Shown: piece by piece, positions 4,714 through 5,627 of the stretch
Layout of the letters: each line of letters opens with the position of its first letter
How positions within the stretch are numbered: the stretch's first letter is position 1
Translations under genes and position numbers: made by a program
Assembly (NCBI GenBank): GCA_019410445.1
Contig: DXSO01000118.1
Location: 1 to 5,627 of the forward strand
Direction of reading: 5' to 3'
Length of the DNA: 5,627 nucleotides
Source: Sutterella sp.
GTDB lineage: Bacteria > Pseudomonadota > Gammaproteobacteria > Burkholderiales > Burkholderiaceae_F
The notes under the pieces: generated by a model
Databases searched by the model: none
Told to the model about the DNA's origin: nothing
Seen by the model: the letters and a program-made list of their open reading frames with translations, nothing else

Positions 4714-5627
4714 TCACTTCTGTTCCTCATCCTTCATGCGATGGTAGATGGTCGCAATGATCGGACCCGAGATGTTGTGCCAGAAACTAAAGATTGCCGA
4801 AGGCAAAGCTGCAAGCGGCATCGTAGCGAAGTGCGCCGTCGCCAATGCAACGCCCAGACCGGAGTTCTGCATGCCCACTTCAATAGACAAACACTTTCTC
4901 TTGGCCAGATTCATCTTAAAGAGCTTGGCTGCCAAATATCCGACCAGATAACCCAAACCATTGTGAAGAACCACAACAGCAAAAACCAACGGACCGCTCT
5001 TGGCAATATTGGGCTGGCTGACTGCCACGACGGCCATAACAATCAATACGATTGCAACCACGGAAATCAAGGGCAGACAAGTTGCGGCAACCTGCACGCG
5101 TTCATGCCCAAGAATAGTGTGGATAGCCACACCGAGAGCGATCGGCAGCAAAACGATCTGACAAATTGACCAGAACATTCCGATCGGATCGATGTTGATC
5201 CATTCATGGGCAAAAAGCCAGATCAAAGCCGGCGTAACCATCGGCGCCAAAATCGTCGTACAACTCGTGATCGTCACCGACAGAGCCGTATCGCCGCGAG
5301 CCAGAAAGGTCATCACATTCGATGACGTACCGCCAGGGCAGCAGCCAACCAAAATCACGCCGACAGCGATCTCAGCAGGCAACTGCAGCAAAATACACAA
5401 GACATAAGCAAGCACCGGCATGATGATGAACTGAGCCAGAATGCCGATCAAAACATCGACCGGCTTGGTCAGTACCAATTTGAAATCGTGCACTGAAAGG
5501 GTCAACCCCATTCCGAACATCACCAACCCCAGCAACGGAGAAATCCAGCCCGCCAACGGCTTGAATGTTTCCGGGGATACATAAGCAACCACTGCAAATA
5601 CGAGCACCCACAGGGCGAACGTTTTAT
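4714..5627 (-). CDS. Bile acid:sodium symporter (BASS/SBF) family transporter, 5' end outside window
   Basis: A sodium-coupled inner-membrane transporter related to ASBT_NM and PanS. The reading frame stays open through TKTFALW... to the window edge, so the true start lies beyond 5627; the GTG at 5605-5607 falls in the middle of the first membrane helix and is not the start. Counting from that GTG, the family hallmarks are GMGLTLS (32-38), the crossover helix GCCPGGTSSN (88-97) and EVGMQNSG (243-250). The sodium ligands known from ASBT_NM all have counterparts: Q59, S96, N97, S110, T114, E243 and Q247, so sodium coupling should be intact. Bacterial members are linked to pantoate, ketopantoate and other organic anions as well as bile acids, so the family name does not fix the substrate. 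It ends in a short charged tail (KDEEQK) and shares its terminator with the convergent gene. Confidence 0.88.
   Translation of the reverse strand, partial: KTFALWVLVFAVVAYVSPETFKPLAGWISPLLGLVMFGMGLTLSVHDFKLVLTKPVDVLIGILAQFIIMPVLAYVLCILLQLPAEIAVGVILVGCCPGGTSSNVMTFLARGDTALSVTITSCTTILAPMVTPALIWLFAHEWINIDPIGMFWSICQIVLLPIALGVAIHTILGHERVQVAATCLPLISVVAIVLIVMAVVAVSQPNIAKSGPLVFAVVVLHNGLGYLVGYLAAKLFKMNLAKRKCLSIEVGMQNSGLGVALATAHFATMPLAALPSAIFSFWHNISGPIIATIYHRMKDEEQK

Noticed and set aside
4549..5169. A 206-codon plus-strand frame covering the terminator and the symporter 3' half
   Set aside because: The minus strand here encodes the conserved EVGMQN sodium site; the plus-strand translation is polar low-complexity with no motif.
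1..5627. CRISPR arrays, insertion sequences, tRNA or rRNA genes
   Set aside because: I saw no regularly spaced repeats, transposase-like proteins, terminal inverted repeats of an element, or tRNA/rRNA-like sequence on either strand.

Overview
The window looks like chromosomal DNA from an anaerobic or microaerophilic betaproteobacterium of the Sutterellaceae type (Sutterella/Parasutterella-like). This rests on a Tat-exported flavocytochrome-type flavoprotein next to a small separate multiheme cytochrome, base composition near 50% GC, proteobacterial-style signal peptides and an FNR-type box. The taxonomic guess is inference, not a database match.

Layout: positions 1-447 (+) carry the C-terminal part of a phosphoserine phosphatase (SerB) whose start lies outside the window. 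Positions 448-744 are a regulatory and leader region with an FNR-like site, two tandem 8-bp palindromes and a long leader. Positions 745-2241 and 2265-2597 (+) form a two-gene operon: a Tat-exported FAD reductase of the fumarate reductase/flavocytochrome c superfamily and a Sec-exported three-heme cytochrome c, closed by a strong intrinsic terminator at 2622-2655. Positions 2741-3385 (+) encode an FMN nitroreductase-family protein. Positions 3579-4622 (+) encode a ten-helix TehA/TDT/SLAC1-family transporter with its own promoter and a 5'-leader hairpin. Positions 4714-5627 (-) encode a bile acid:sodium symporter (BASS/SBF) family transporter that runs off the right edge. The two transporter genes converge on a shared hairpin terminator at 4649-4678.

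The most interesting part is the reductase-cytochrome pair. It resembles the Shewanella periplasmic fumarate reductase Fcc3 split in two. However, three of the four fumarate-reductase active-site positions I could align by eye are replaced (Arg to Tyr, His-His to Thr-Ala, Arg to Tyr), so fumarate is unlikely to be the acceptor. The partner cytochrome has three CxxCH motifs and exactly three other histidines, enough for bis-His ligation of three hemes, where the Fcc3 heme domain has four. The promoter shows a candidate anaerobic activator site directly followed by tandem palindromes, suggesting control by oxygen and by a second, substrate-linked regulator. The working model is periplasmic anaerobic respiration: a quinol dehydrogenase encoded elsewhere reduces the cytochrome, which reduces the flavoprotein, which reduces an unidentified organic acceptor. 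The remaining genes show no clear functional link to this pair.
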